DNA of 6,002 nt from JALZHR01 sp036389695 (GTDB lineage: Bacteria > Acidobacteriota > Blastocatellia > Pyrinomonadales > Pyrinomonadaceae), in assembly GCA_036389695.1 (NCBI GenBank), contig DASVWG010000373.1, positions 1-6,002 of the forward strand. Direction: 5' to 3'. Shown in pieces: positions 1-6,002 of this stretch. The notes beneath the pieces were generated by a model, which was not told where the DNA came from, did no database searches, and saw only the letters and a program-made list of their open reading frames with translations. Every line of letters starts with the position of its first letter. Position 1 is the stretch's first letter. The translations under genes and the position numbers were made by a program.

Positions 1-16
1 ACAGTTTCTAAGAACG

Positions 17-46
17 CGGGCTGTCTTCTTTCACAAAAACAGCCCG
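17..46. terminator. Hairpin downstream of the porin gene, possible terminator
   Basis: An 8-bp perfect GC-rich stem (CGGGCTGT at 17-24 pairs with ACAGCCCG at 39-46) encloses a 14-nt loop. It lies about 20 nt beyond the stop codon of the minus-strand porin gene, where a terminator would be expected. The T-tract is weak in both directions: TTTAAAA follows the stem on the plus strand and CGTTCTTAG follows it on the minus strand. It could be an imperfect terminator for the porin, one shared with an unseen plus-strand gene to the left, or an RNA-stabilising 3' hairpin. Confidence 0.42.
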
Positions 47-67
47 TTTAAAACGCCGGAAGCCTGC

Positions 68-2050
68 CTAAAAAGTAAAGATAGTGGCAAACTCCGAGCG
101 CAGATTATGCGTTTCGCGCGACGGGATGCCGCGGAACAAAGGCAGCGCACCGGCTTGATTCGCCGCCCGCGTGCGGAAATACGATTGCTCGTAGGCGAAG
201 GTGACAAAGGAATTCAGCCGGTAATGCAGGCTTCCGAAAATCACGTCGCTTTTCGCGCGGTTCGCGCCGTTTTGATTGACAATCTGACCTTGCGGATTCA
301 GAGTCGAGCCGAGCAGACGGCGCACGTCGCGCGGGTTGGCTTCGTCGTAGCCGTAATGCAGGTAAGCCGTCCAGCCCGCGTTGCGTCCTTTCGGGTCGGC
401 GTTAAACAGGCGCGAGAGCGGCAGACCGAGATTGATAAAACCGCCCTGCCCGCGCACGCCGCGCTGCGGCGCGACCGTCAGGACGCCGTTCAGAAGCCCG
501 ATAGCCGCCGTCGACGAGCCGTCGATGGAAGTAACCGTGACAACATTGGTAAAGCCGCCCGTGTCGTTGTAAGTCGAGAACAGCTGCCCGCCGAAATACG
601 AACGCAAATCGGCGCCCGCATAGTATTTGCCGATGAGCGTAAACCACCGCGTCGGCAGTTGAAATTCGGCGGTGTAGCCGTAGCGGCTGGAATCGATTTC
701 AAAGCCGTTCGGGAAAGCCTGAATAAACGGCGGGATTCCGGGAATACTGCCGGAGCCGATATTGGCGCGCGTAAACGAGGCGCGCCGCTCGCCGCGCGTA
801 AAGCTGGTGATAAGCTGCGCCGGAACGACGCCCGGAGCTTTGTCGAGCTGGAACTGCAAAACGACTCGTCCCTGTATTTCCGGTCGCGCCGCGTCCGGTC
901 CCTGACGCTCGCCGAAGCCTAGCTGATTGCCCACATCGGTCGGCGTGTTGCCGAAAAACGGAAGCACGAACGCGATTTCAGGCTGAAGCCGCACGTTTCG
1001 ATTTTTTGACAGAAGGAAATTGATGCCCGTTCTAACCTGCGGCGCGCGCTCGTAGATATTGCCGAAGCCGAGATGAAATCCGGTCGTCTCAATCGTATTC
1101 GGCACGGTCGAAGAGCCAAACGGCGTCCAGTCCTGACCGAACAGAAAATGCGCGCTCAGCTTATCGTTAAACGTTTTGTCGATGCGCGCCCACGCCAGAC
1201 GAATCGACGGCTGGCTCGAACGAATCGAGGAAATATTGCGATTGACCGCGCGCGTAAAATCGCCCTCGAAATCGAATTCGAGTCGTCCGGTCAGCGTCAG
1301 GGTCGGCGCGATGTCGAGCCATTCAAAATTTGCGCCGAGGCGAAAAGCGCGCGCCTTGATATGAAACTCCGGAGAGCCGCTCGGACCCGTATCGCCGAGA
1401 AATCCGGGCAAAGGAAAATCGTTTCCGCCCGGGCTGGAAGTGTCGTAAATGACGCTCGTTTTAAAGAAGCCGTAAAGCTTCAGCCTCGCGCCCGAACCGA
1501 GCTTGATGTCCGGAATCAAGCCTTCGCGCTTTGCTCCTTCGAGCTGCAAAACGCGCAGCGGCGCGATTGCCGGAATCACTGTCGGAGCCTGCACCGCAAC
1601 GGTATTCGAGCTGGTTTTCGTCGAATTGACCGGCGTATTTGAAACCGGATAGTTCGAAACGTTTTGCGAATTGTTATTAACTGCTACGCTCGACGTCGGC
1701 GGCGTCGTGCCGCGAATCGTTTCCAGTTCAGCCGCCGTAATCAAGCCTTTGCCGAGCAATAAATTCGCCAATTTATCGCGCTGTTCGGCGGGCGTTCCCG
1801 TCGAAATCATTTTGCCTTCGCTCTGACTGATGAGACCTTTGCTCATCAGAAGCTTGATTAAAGGGTCGCTGACCTCGGGCGAAGGAGTTGTTTTTTCATC
1901 TTTGTTTTTATCGTCGCCGGTGTTGCCGCTCGTATTTATTTGAGCGACATTGCCGGAATTGACTTTCTCGATAGTCTGCGCCGCCGCAGGCGACAGCATC
2001 GCCAGACTAAAGAGAAAAAATGCCGAAAACAAACGTAAGCATAGTCTCAT
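68..2050 (-). CDS. DcaP-like outer-membrane beta-barrel porin with N-terminal tandem helical repeats
   Basis: This 660-residue protein is predicted to be a channel in the outer membrane. The ATG at 2050 is chosen over one 39 nt upstream because a strong AAGGA ribosome binding site precedes it by 7 nt and the signal peptide then starts cleanly (MRLCLRLF, hydrophobic core to about residue 20, A-A-A cleavage site before Gln25). Residues 26-61 are polar and N/S/T-rich. Residues 62-82 and 92-112 are two similar 21-residue segments sharing a KGLI core, which resemble SHOCT-type short helices. An N/S/T/P-rich linker runs to about residue 180. From about 183 on (GARLKLYGFFKTSVIYD) there are alternating amphipathic strands with many aromatics, ending in ATIFTF with a terminal Phe, the usual signal for Bam-dependent barrel insertion. 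The strand pattern (LYGF.K..VIYD, FRLGANFEW, LFGQDWTPFG) recalls the DcaP-like porin family, whose studied members pass small anionic solutes. The substrate here is unknown. No partner gene is fused or overlapping, and the nearest upstream gene is the response regulator, 380 bp away on the same strand. Confidence 0.85.
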   Translation of the reverse strand: MRLCLRLFSAFFLFSLAMLSPAAAQTIEKVNSGNVAQINTSGNTGDDKNKDEKTTPSPEVSDPLIKLLMSKGLISQSEGKMISTGTPAEQRDKLANLLLGKGLITAAELETIRGTTPPTSSVAVNNNSQNVSNYPVSNTPVNSTKTSSNTVAVQAPTVIPAIAPLRVLQLEGAKREGLIPDIKLGSGARLKLYGFFKTSVIYDTSSPGGNDFPLPGFLGDTGPSGSPEFHIKARAFRLGANFEWLDIAPTLTLTGRLEFDFEGDFTRAVNRNISSIRSSQPSIRLAWARIDKTFNDKLSAHFLFGQDWTPFGSSTVPNTIETTGFHLGFGNIYERAPQVRTGINFLLSKNRNVRLQPEIAFVLPFFGNTPTDVGNQLGFGERQGPDAARPEIQGRVVLQFQLDKAPGVVPAQLITSFTRGERRASFTRANIGSGSIPGIPPFIQAFPNGFEIDSSRYGYTAEFQLPTRWFTLIGKYYAGADLRSYFGGQLFSTYNDTGGFTNVVTVTSIDGSSTAAIGLLNGVLTVAPQRGVRGQGGFINLGLPLSRLFNADPKGRNAGWTAYLHYGYDEANPRDVRRLLGSTLNPQGQIVNQNGANRAKSDVIFGSLHYRLNSFVTFAYEQSYFRTRAANQAGALPLFRGIPSRETHNLRSEFATIFTF

Positions 2051-2055
2051 TTTTA

Positions 2056-2065
2056 TTTCCTTTCC
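2056..2065 (-). promoter_or_regulatory. Strong ribosome binding site that sets the porin start
   Basis: On the minus strand the sequence reads GGAAAGGAAA, with the AAGGA core ending 7 nt before the ATG at 2050. The alternative upstream ATG at 2089 has no comparable purine-rich sequence, and starting there would put 13 polar residues (including FFLGKEIK) ahead of the signal peptide. This supports the shorter 660-residue form. Confidence 0.75.
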
Positions 2066-2308
2066 CAGAAAAAAATTAGTAGAACCCAAATTGCCTAAAA
2101 TTAAACGGATTTTGTCGAAGTGCGCTTGATGCTTATGAAAAACCTGTGCCGCGAGAAAAGTGAATTTTTTCTCAAGACGATTCAGATAAAAGAATCAATA
2201 AGTTAAATGAACTCGGCGAAAGGTTTTAAAAGGAAATTATTTATTAAAATTGTGCGGGATTGGGAAGTTTTTGCTTGCGCGTGGTGGGAAAAATTTTCTC
2301 ATTTTCTC
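2066..2308. other. AT-rich intergenic region upstream of the porin, with repeated TTTTCTCA words
   Basis: No open reading frame or RNA gene is recognisable here. The region is much richer in A and T than the flanking genes, and the porin promoter should lie within it. The octamer TTTTCTCA occurs twice in direct tandem at 2294-2309 and again at 2167-2174. The third copy forms a dyad with GAGAAAA at 2153-2159 (7-bp arms, 7-bp spacer, centre about 2163). No sigma-70 promoter with both elements well matched was found. A GG-N10-GC pair on the minus strand (GG at 2143-2144, GC at 2131-2132) is only a minimal match to the -24/-12 sigma-54 signature. Confidence 0.4.
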
Positions 2309-2416
2309 AAAAGTGTCAGTAGCCCAAGCGTGAGCGCGGGCTTTTCGTTGAAAGATTCGAGGTGATTTTCCATCATCCGGCAAGCCCTCCCTGACGGTCG
2401 GGCTACTGACACTTTT
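2309..2416. repeat. 108-bp MITE/REP-like inverted-repeat element
   Basis: The outer 17 bp are a perfect inverted repeat (AAAAGTGTCAGTAGCCC at 2309-2325 against its complement at 2400-2416). The similarity continues inward to give 35-bp arms (2309-2343 and 2382-2416) that match at 30 of 35 positions, around a 38-bp centre. Each arm also contains its own small palindrome, AGCCC-N12-GGGCT, so the element can fold either as one long hairpin or as two REP-like hairpins. It has no coding capacity, and I see no clear target-site duplication next to it. It begins 14 nt beyond the stop of the response regulator and ends upstream of the porin regulatory region, so in RNA it could act as a terminator or 3' stabiliser for the regulator transcript. 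It is probably one member of a dispersed family, either a non-autonomous transposon or REP elements mobilised by a RAYT transposase. Copy number cannot be judged from this window. Confidence 0.8.
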
Positions 2417-2430
2417 ATTTTTGTGTTTGG

Positions 2431-3786
2431 CTATTTGTCGCCGAAACCGTATTGGCGAAGCTTGTTAAAAAGCGTGCGGCGGTCGATGCCGAGAAGTTTC
2501 GCGGTTTGCAGCCGGTTGCGATTTGTCGACTCGAAAACCCGGCAAATGTGATGTTTTTCGAGCTCGGCTAAAGGCAAAAGCGGCTCGCCCGTTTTTTGCG
2601 ATTTCACGTTCGCGGTTTGCATCGGCAAATCGCTTTCTTTAACCGTTTCGCCGCCAAGAGCAGTCAGGTAGGAAATGACGTTTTCCAGTTCGCGCACGTT
2701 GCCGCGCCATTCGTGATTAATCAAAATCCGCATCGCTTCAGGCGAAAATTTCAGATTCGCGCCGCGCTGCCGTAAGAAATAATTGATGAGGTCGGAGACG
2801 TCTTCGCGCCGCTCGCGCAGCGGCGGAATTTCAATCGGCAAAACGGCGAAACGATAATACAAATCGCGCCGAAAATGGTTTTCTTCGATTAGCTGCAGCA
2901 GATTTTGATTGCTCGCCGAGATGATTCGCGCCTTAAAACTCAAATCGTGCCGACCGCCGACGCGCCGGAAAGTTTTTTCCTGCAAAACTCTGAGGAGCTT
3001 TGACTGCACCGCCGGGCTTAAAGATTCGACTTCGTCGAGAAAAAGCGTGCCGTCGGCGGCAATTTCAAAAAGCCCTTGCCGCAAGCGGTCAGCGCCCGTG
3101 AACGCGCCTTTTTCGTGTCCGAAAAACTCGGATTCGATTAACGTTTCGGGAATCGAAGAACAATCCAGCGCGACGAAAGGCTTATTTTTTCGCGCGCCCG
3201 CTTCGTGCAAGGCTCGCGCGACTAATTCTTTTCCCGTGCCGGTTTCGCCCGTAATCAAAACCGTGTCTTCGAGCGGCGCAAAACGCTCGATAATCTGCCG
3301 CAGGCGCTTGATTGCCGCGCTGTTGCCGATAATTTTTCGCGTCGCGTCGTGCAGCGCGATTTTTTCTTCGAGGTCGGCGACGCGTTTTTGGAGATTTCGC
3401 TCTTTTAAGGCGCGGCTGATGCGAAGCAAAACTTCGTCCATCTGAAAAGGCTTCGAGATATAATCCGCCGCGCCGCGCTTGATTGCCGAAACGGCGGCTT
3501 CAATCGAGCCGAAAGCGGTCATTAAAATCACGACCGCATCGCTGTCTCGTTTTAAAATCTCCGCCAAAAGCTCGTTGCCGTCCATACCGGGCATTTTGAT
3601 GTCGGTCAGAATCAGGTTGTAATTTTCTCCGGAAATTTTTTCGAGCGCTTCTTTGCCGCTCGCGGCGGTTTCGATGCGGTAGCCTTCGGCAGCGAGAAAT
3701 TTCTGCAAAACGTCGCGCATTTGCTCTTTATCGTCAACAATCAAAAGCCGCGGGGAAAGATTCTGTTTGGAAGATTCGCGTGACAT
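2431..3786 (-). CDS. Sigma-54-dependent NtrC-family response regulator
   Basis: This 451-residue protein has the full NtrC/AtoC/ZraR architecture and length. The receiver domain (about 12-128) has the acidic pair Asp18/Asp19, the phosphoacceptor Asp62 (in LILTDIKMPGMDG), Thr90 and Lys112. The AAA+ domain (about 151-385) has Walker A GETGTGKE at 180-187, the sigma-54-contacting GAFTGA loop at 227-232, Walker B GTLFLDE at 246-252, arginine-finger candidates Arg306 and Arg312 in FRRDLYYR, and sensor II GNVREL at 362-367. The C-terminal Fis-type helix-turn-helix is at about 404-451 (AKLLGIDRRTLFNKL). All catalytic residues are present, so it should be an active ATPase that opens sigma-54 promoter complexes when phosphorylated. 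Its start codon lies head-to-head with the histidine kinase gene, its likely cognate partner. The ATG at 3786 is the only sensible start, because the next Met falls inside the receiver. It has no good Shine-Dalgarno sequence. Target genes are unknown. Confidence 0.95.
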   Translation of the reverse strand: MSRESSKQNLSPRLLIVDDKEQMRDVLQKFLAAEGYRIETAASGKEALEKISGENYNLILTDIKMPGMDGNELLAEILKRDSDAVVILMTAFGSIEAAVSAIKRGAADYISKPFQMDEVLLRISRALKERNLQKRVADLEEKIALHDATRKIIGNSAAIKRLRQIIERFAPLEDTVLITGETGTGKELVARALHEAGARKNKPFVALDCSSIPETLIESEFFGHEKGAFTGADRLRQGLFEIAADGTLFLDEVESLSPAVQSKLLRVLQEKTFRRVGGRHDLSFKARIISASNQNLLQLIEENHFRRDLYYRFAVLPIEIPPLRERREDVSDLINYFLRQRGANLKFSPEAMRILINHEWRGNVRELENVISYLTALGGETVKESDLPMQTANVKSQKTGEPLLPLAELEKHHICRVFESTNRNRLQTAKLLGIDRRTLFNKLRQYGFGDK

Positions 3787-3805
3787 GGTTAAACTTGTGT
3801 CAGCC

Positions 3806-3833
3806 CAAAGTCTAAAGTCCCGACTCCAAACTT
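3806..3833 (+). repeat. Degenerate tandem heptamer repeat in the divergent start region
   Basis: Four consecutive 7-nt units can be read: CAAAGTC, TAAAGTC, CCGACTC, CAAACTT. The first two differ at one position and the last two are degraded. Short tandem heptamers of this type are a known class of intergenic repeat in some bacteria. If the kinase gene started upstream, this stretch would be translated as the basic, low-complexity segment AQSLKSRLQTCQ, which is typical of non-coding repeat read as protein. Confidence 0.45.
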
Positions 3834-3838
3834 GTCAA
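3809..3838 (-). promoter_or_regulatory. Candidate sigma-70 promoter for the response regulator
   Basis: On the minus strand a perfect TTGACA (-35, 3833-3838) is followed after an 18-bp spacer by TAGACT (-10, 3809-3814, 4 of 6 matches to TATAAT). Transcription would begin near 3802, giving a leader of only about 15 nt before the regulator ATG, which fits the lack of a visible Shine-Dalgarno sequence. The weak -10 and the overlap with a repeat make this tentative. Confidence 0.35.
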
Positions 3839-3844
3839 AAACGG

Positions 3845-5872
3845 ATGAAAGCGACCGACGCCAAATCTTCGACGCTGGAAAAAATTATCGACCGCCGGAG
3901 CCTGTCTGACGGCAATAATCCTTTTATCGGCATTCTGAAAGATTTGCCCGACGCCGTTCTGCTCGTCGATTTCGACGGAAATATTTATTACGCCAATCGT
4001 CAGGCGGAAAATCTTTTCGGTTTCGACGCGGCGCGACGCCCGAAAGTCGTGGAAATTCTGCCGAAAAGTTCCGCGCTGCAAAGAAAATCGCAGAGGCTCG
4101 CGCACTGGCGCAGCGTCGGAAAAAACAAAACCGTCGAAAATTTCGAGACGCAGCTTCTTGATAAAGACAAACGGCTTATCGAAGCGCGCGTGACCAAAAC
4201 CGCGATTTTCGCCCCGCAAGGCGAAATGGTCGGTTTTTCCGCCGTTATCCGGGACATTACCAAAACCAGAGAAAGCGAAATGCGCATCTCGCGCCGCAAC
4301 CGGCAGCTTTTCGCGCTGATTGACGTGGCGGAAGCGATTACGCATTTGACGGACGTCGAATCGCTGCTGGAAAACGTTCTGGACGCCGTTCTGCGCGTGA
4401 CTTCGCTTTCTTTCGGCTGCGTTCATTTATTCGACGAGGAAGACGAATCGCTGGTTCTGACGGTTCAGCAGAATCTTCGCGAAAGCGCCGTCGAGATGAT
4501 GAAAAAATACGAGCTCGGCGAAGGCGTAGTCGGGAAAGCGGCGGTTTTGAGCGAGACTTTAATAGTTACCGATACGACCAAAGACCGCCGTCTGGCGCGT
4601 CCCGTGGCGGAAGAAAAAATCGGCTCGGTCGTGGCGGTTCCGCTCATCGGGCGCGAAGGCGTCGTGCGCGGAATTTTGTCGCTTTTCAATGCCGAGCCGC
4701 GCAGCTTTACGGCGCACGAATCGAGTATGCTGACGGCAATCGGGAAACAGGTCGGCGTCGCGCTGGAACGCGCCGGACTGCTTGAAGAAGTGACGAATTC
4801 CAGAAAAGAATGGGAAGAAACTTTCGATTCGATGACCGACGGCGTTTCGATACACGCGCCTTCGGGCAAAATCCGGCGGGCGAACAGTTCCTTAGCGCGA
4901 ATGTTCGGCGCGAGCGAAGAAAATCTGGTCGGAATGCGCTGCTGCGAGCTTTATCACGGCGTGAAAAAACCGCGCGCCGACTGCACGATTATGAAGACCG
5001 TGACCGAACGGATGCCGCAGCGCGTCGAGCTGCACGACCGGCTTTTCGGCAGAGTTCTGCGCGTGATTACCGACCCGATTATCTCGGAGACGGGACGCAT
5101 CGTCGGCGTCGTCTGCACGACGCGCGACGTGACGGACGAAAAATTAATCGAGCGCCGCCTGATTCAACAGGAAAGAATTTCCGCCGTCGGAGAAATCGCC
5201 GCCGGAATCGCGCACGAAGTCGGCACGCCGCTGAATATCATTTCGGCAAACGTGGAATTCCTTTTGCGCGGAAAGTCGAAAAACCCGGCGGAAGAACTCG
5301 AAGCAATCAAAGAGCAAACGTCCAGCATCACGAATCTGGTGCGCCAGCTGCTCGATTTTTCGCACGATTATTCGCCGGAATTCGCGCCGGTCAACATCAA
5401 TAATTTAATCGAAAAAACCGTCGGTTTGCTGCATCATCAACTGCAGAAATCCAAAATCAAAACGGAATTGAGCCTGGCAAATTATCTGCCGTCGGTGGAC
5501 GGCGACGCTTCGCAGATTCAACAGGTTTTGTTTAACCTCGTGACGAATGCGCGGCAGGCTCTGGAAGTCGTCGCGGCGACGCAAAGGGAAAGAATTCTGC
5601 GGATTTCGACCGACACCGCGTTTGCGCCGACCGAGACGTTTAATTACCCGCACATCGTAATTAAAATCGAAGACAACGGCAACGGGATTCCGACGGCGGC
5701 GCTGCCGAATGTTTTCAACCCGTTTTTTACCGCCAATAAGGAAGGCGGAACCGGCTTGGGTCTGGCGATAAGCTCGCGCATCGTGCAGAAACATTCGGGG
5801 ATTCTGACAATCGAAAATAACCGGCAGCCTGGCGTCACGGCAAAGATTCGCCTGCCTTTGTCGCAAATATGA
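3845..5872 (+). CDS. Soluble PAS-GAF-PAS sensor histidine kinase, likely partner of the divergent regulator
   Basis: From the ATG at 3845 the protein has 675 residues. Domains in order are PAS (about 31-144, from LKDLPDAVLLVDFDGNIYYAN to IRDITKTRE), GAF (about 152-316), a second PAS (about 320-437), HisKA with phosphoacceptor His457 in GIAHEVGTPLN, and HATPase_c with N-box Asn564/Asn568, G1 box DNGNGIP at 610-616, the F-box region NPFFTANKEGG and G2 box GTGLGL at 635-640. It has no signal peptide or transmembrane segment, so it should sense a cytoplasmic ligand or state. The HEVGTPLN H-box and the partner's class place it with NtrB-like kinases that drive sigma-54 activators. The second PAS has a Cys366/Cys367-His371-Cys380 motif that could bind a metal or cofactor. 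The frame is open upstream to TTG 3767 and ATG 3785, but those starts overlap the regulator gene and would translate a heptamer repeat, so the later ATG is preferred. None of the starts has a strong ribosome binding site. Confidence 0.92.
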   Translation: MKATDAKSSTLEKIIDRRSLSDGNNPFIGILKDLPDAVLLVDFDGNIYYANRQAENLFGFDAARRPKVVEILPKSSALQRKSQRLAHWRSVGKNKTVENFETQLLDKDKRLIEARVTKTAIFAPQGEMVGFSAVIRDITKTRESEMRISRRNRQLFALIDVAEAITHLTDVESLLENVLDAVLRVTSLSFGCVHLFDEEDESLVLTVQQNLRESAVEMMKKYELGEGVVGKAAVLSETLIVTDTTKDRRLARPVAEEKIGSVVAVPLIGREGVVRGILSLFNAEPRSFTAHESSMLTAIGKQVGVALERAGLLEEVTNSRKEWEETFDSMTDGVSIHAPSGKIRRANSSLARMFGASEENLVGMRCCELYHGVKKPRADCTIMKTVTERMPQRVELHDRLFGRVLRVITDPIISETGRIVGVVCTTRDVTDEKLIERRLIQQERISAVGEIAAGIAHEVGTPLNIISANVEFLLRGKSKNPAEELEAIKEQTSSITNLVRQLLDFSHDYSPEFAPVNINNLIEKTVGLLHHQLQKSKIKTELSLANYLPSVDGDASQIQQVLFNLVTNARQALEVVAATQRERILRISTDTAFAPTETFNYPHIVIKIEDNGNGIPTAALPNVFNPFFTANKEGGTGLGLAISSRIVQKHSGILTIENNRQPGVTAKIRLPLSQI

Positions 5873-5906
5873 CGGATGGGTTAATCTGTTTATTTAGCAA
5901 GAAACT

Positions 5907-6002
5907 ATGGAAATTGTCTTAGCATGTGATTTGGGGGGAACCAACCTGCGAATGGCGGCGGTCGACGGGCAGGGAAACATTCATCATCGTTTGAAAGTGG
6001 AA
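5907..6002 (+). CDS. ROK-family sugar kinase (glucokinase-like), N-terminus only
   Basis: The first 32 codons are present and the gene runs off the window. The translation begins MEIVLACDLGGTNLRMAAVD, containing the D-L-G-G-T-N phosphate-1 ATP-binding motif followed by an Arg, as in ROK-family glucokinases and related N-acetylhexosamine kinases (the same fold also occurs in ROK repressors, but those carry an N-terminal helix-turn-helix that is absent here). It would phosphorylate a hexose in the cytoplasm using ATP. The substrate-specificity motif ExGH and the zinc-binding cysteines lie beyond the window. The start is 34 nt after the histidine kinase stop on the same strand with no terminator between, so co-transcription is plausible. 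The ribosome binding site is poor (AGCAAGAA). Confidence 0.8.
   Translation, partial: MEIVLACDLGGTNLRMAAVDGQGNIHHRLKVE

Noticed and set aside
107..1642. Long plus-strand open frames opposite the porin gene (107-922 and 1073-1642)
   Set aside because: Their translations are Arg/Ala-rich with no recognisable motif, and they lie antisense to a porin with a clear signal peptide and barrel. They are best explained by GC bias in the opposite frame.
2051..2089. Upstream ATG at 2089 as porin start
   Set aside because: It lacks a ribosome binding site and adds 13 polar residues before a well-formed signal peptide that begins at the ATG at 2050.
2129..2146. Possible sigma-54 promoter for the porin (GG at 2143-2144 and GC at 2131-2132, minus strand)
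   Set aside because: Only the invariant GG and GC at the correct 10-nt spacing match. The rest of the TGGCAC and TTGCA elements does not, so this is too weak to annotate.
2309..2416. CRISPR array or tRNA-like structure in the inverted repeat
   Set aside because: There are only two arms, in inverted orientation with no regular spacers, and no anticodon or T-arm pattern. A REP/MITE-like element fits better.
3812..4426. Minus-strand frame of 204 codons opposite the kinase N-terminus, and other frames opposite the kinase and regulator
   Set aside because: They lie antisense to well-supported PAS, GAF and receiver domains, have no domain-like pattern and no ribosome binding site. They were treated as shadows.
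5873..5906. Terminator between the histidine kinase and the ROK gene
   Set aside because: The 34-nt gap contains no stem-loop followed by a T-run, so read-through is assumed.

Overview
The window looks like chromosomal DNA of a Gram-negative (diderm) bacterium. It encodes a secreted outer-membrane beta-barrel with a C-terminal phenylalanine, a sigma-54-dependent response regulator and a soluble multidomain histidine kinase. Coding DNA is moderately GC-rich and the intergenic spacers are clearly AT-richer. The combination of a DcaP-like porin, PAS/GAF kinases, short REP/MITE-like inverted repeats and degenerate heptamer repeats would fit Acidobacteriota (Blastocatellia-like). That placement is an inference from general familiarity and was not tested.

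Layout, left to right: a hairpin at 17-46 (possible terminator). A minus-strand gene for a DcaP-like porin (68-2050) whose periplasmic N-terminus carries two tandem 21-residue helical repeats. A 380-bp spacer (2051-2430) holding the porin's strong ribosome binding site, an AT-rich stretch with repeated TTTTCTCA words and one dyad, and a 108-bp inverted-repeat element (2309-2416). A minus-strand NtrC-type response regulator (2431-3786). A very short divergent start region containing a degenerate heptamer repeat and a candidate promoter. A plus-strand PAS-GAF-PAS-HisKA-HATPase histidine kinase (about 3845-5872). The first 32 codons of a ROK-family sugar kinase (5907 to the window edge).

The kinase and regulator form a divergently transcribed two-component pair. 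The cytoplasmic kinase is expected to phosphorylate Asp62 of the regulator, which would then remodel sigma-54 RNA polymerase at its target promoters. The porin lies downstream of the regulator on the same strand and the ROK kinase lies 34 bp downstream of the histidine kinase. Regulation of nutrient uptake or sugar metabolism is therefore possible, but nothing in the sequence proves that either neighbour is a target.

Most of the window is conventional. The points worth a second look are the inverted-repeat element, the heptamer repeat that may have been read into the kinase N-terminus, the tandem repeats of the porin, the Cys/His motif in the second PAS domain, and the repeated octamers upstream of the porin.
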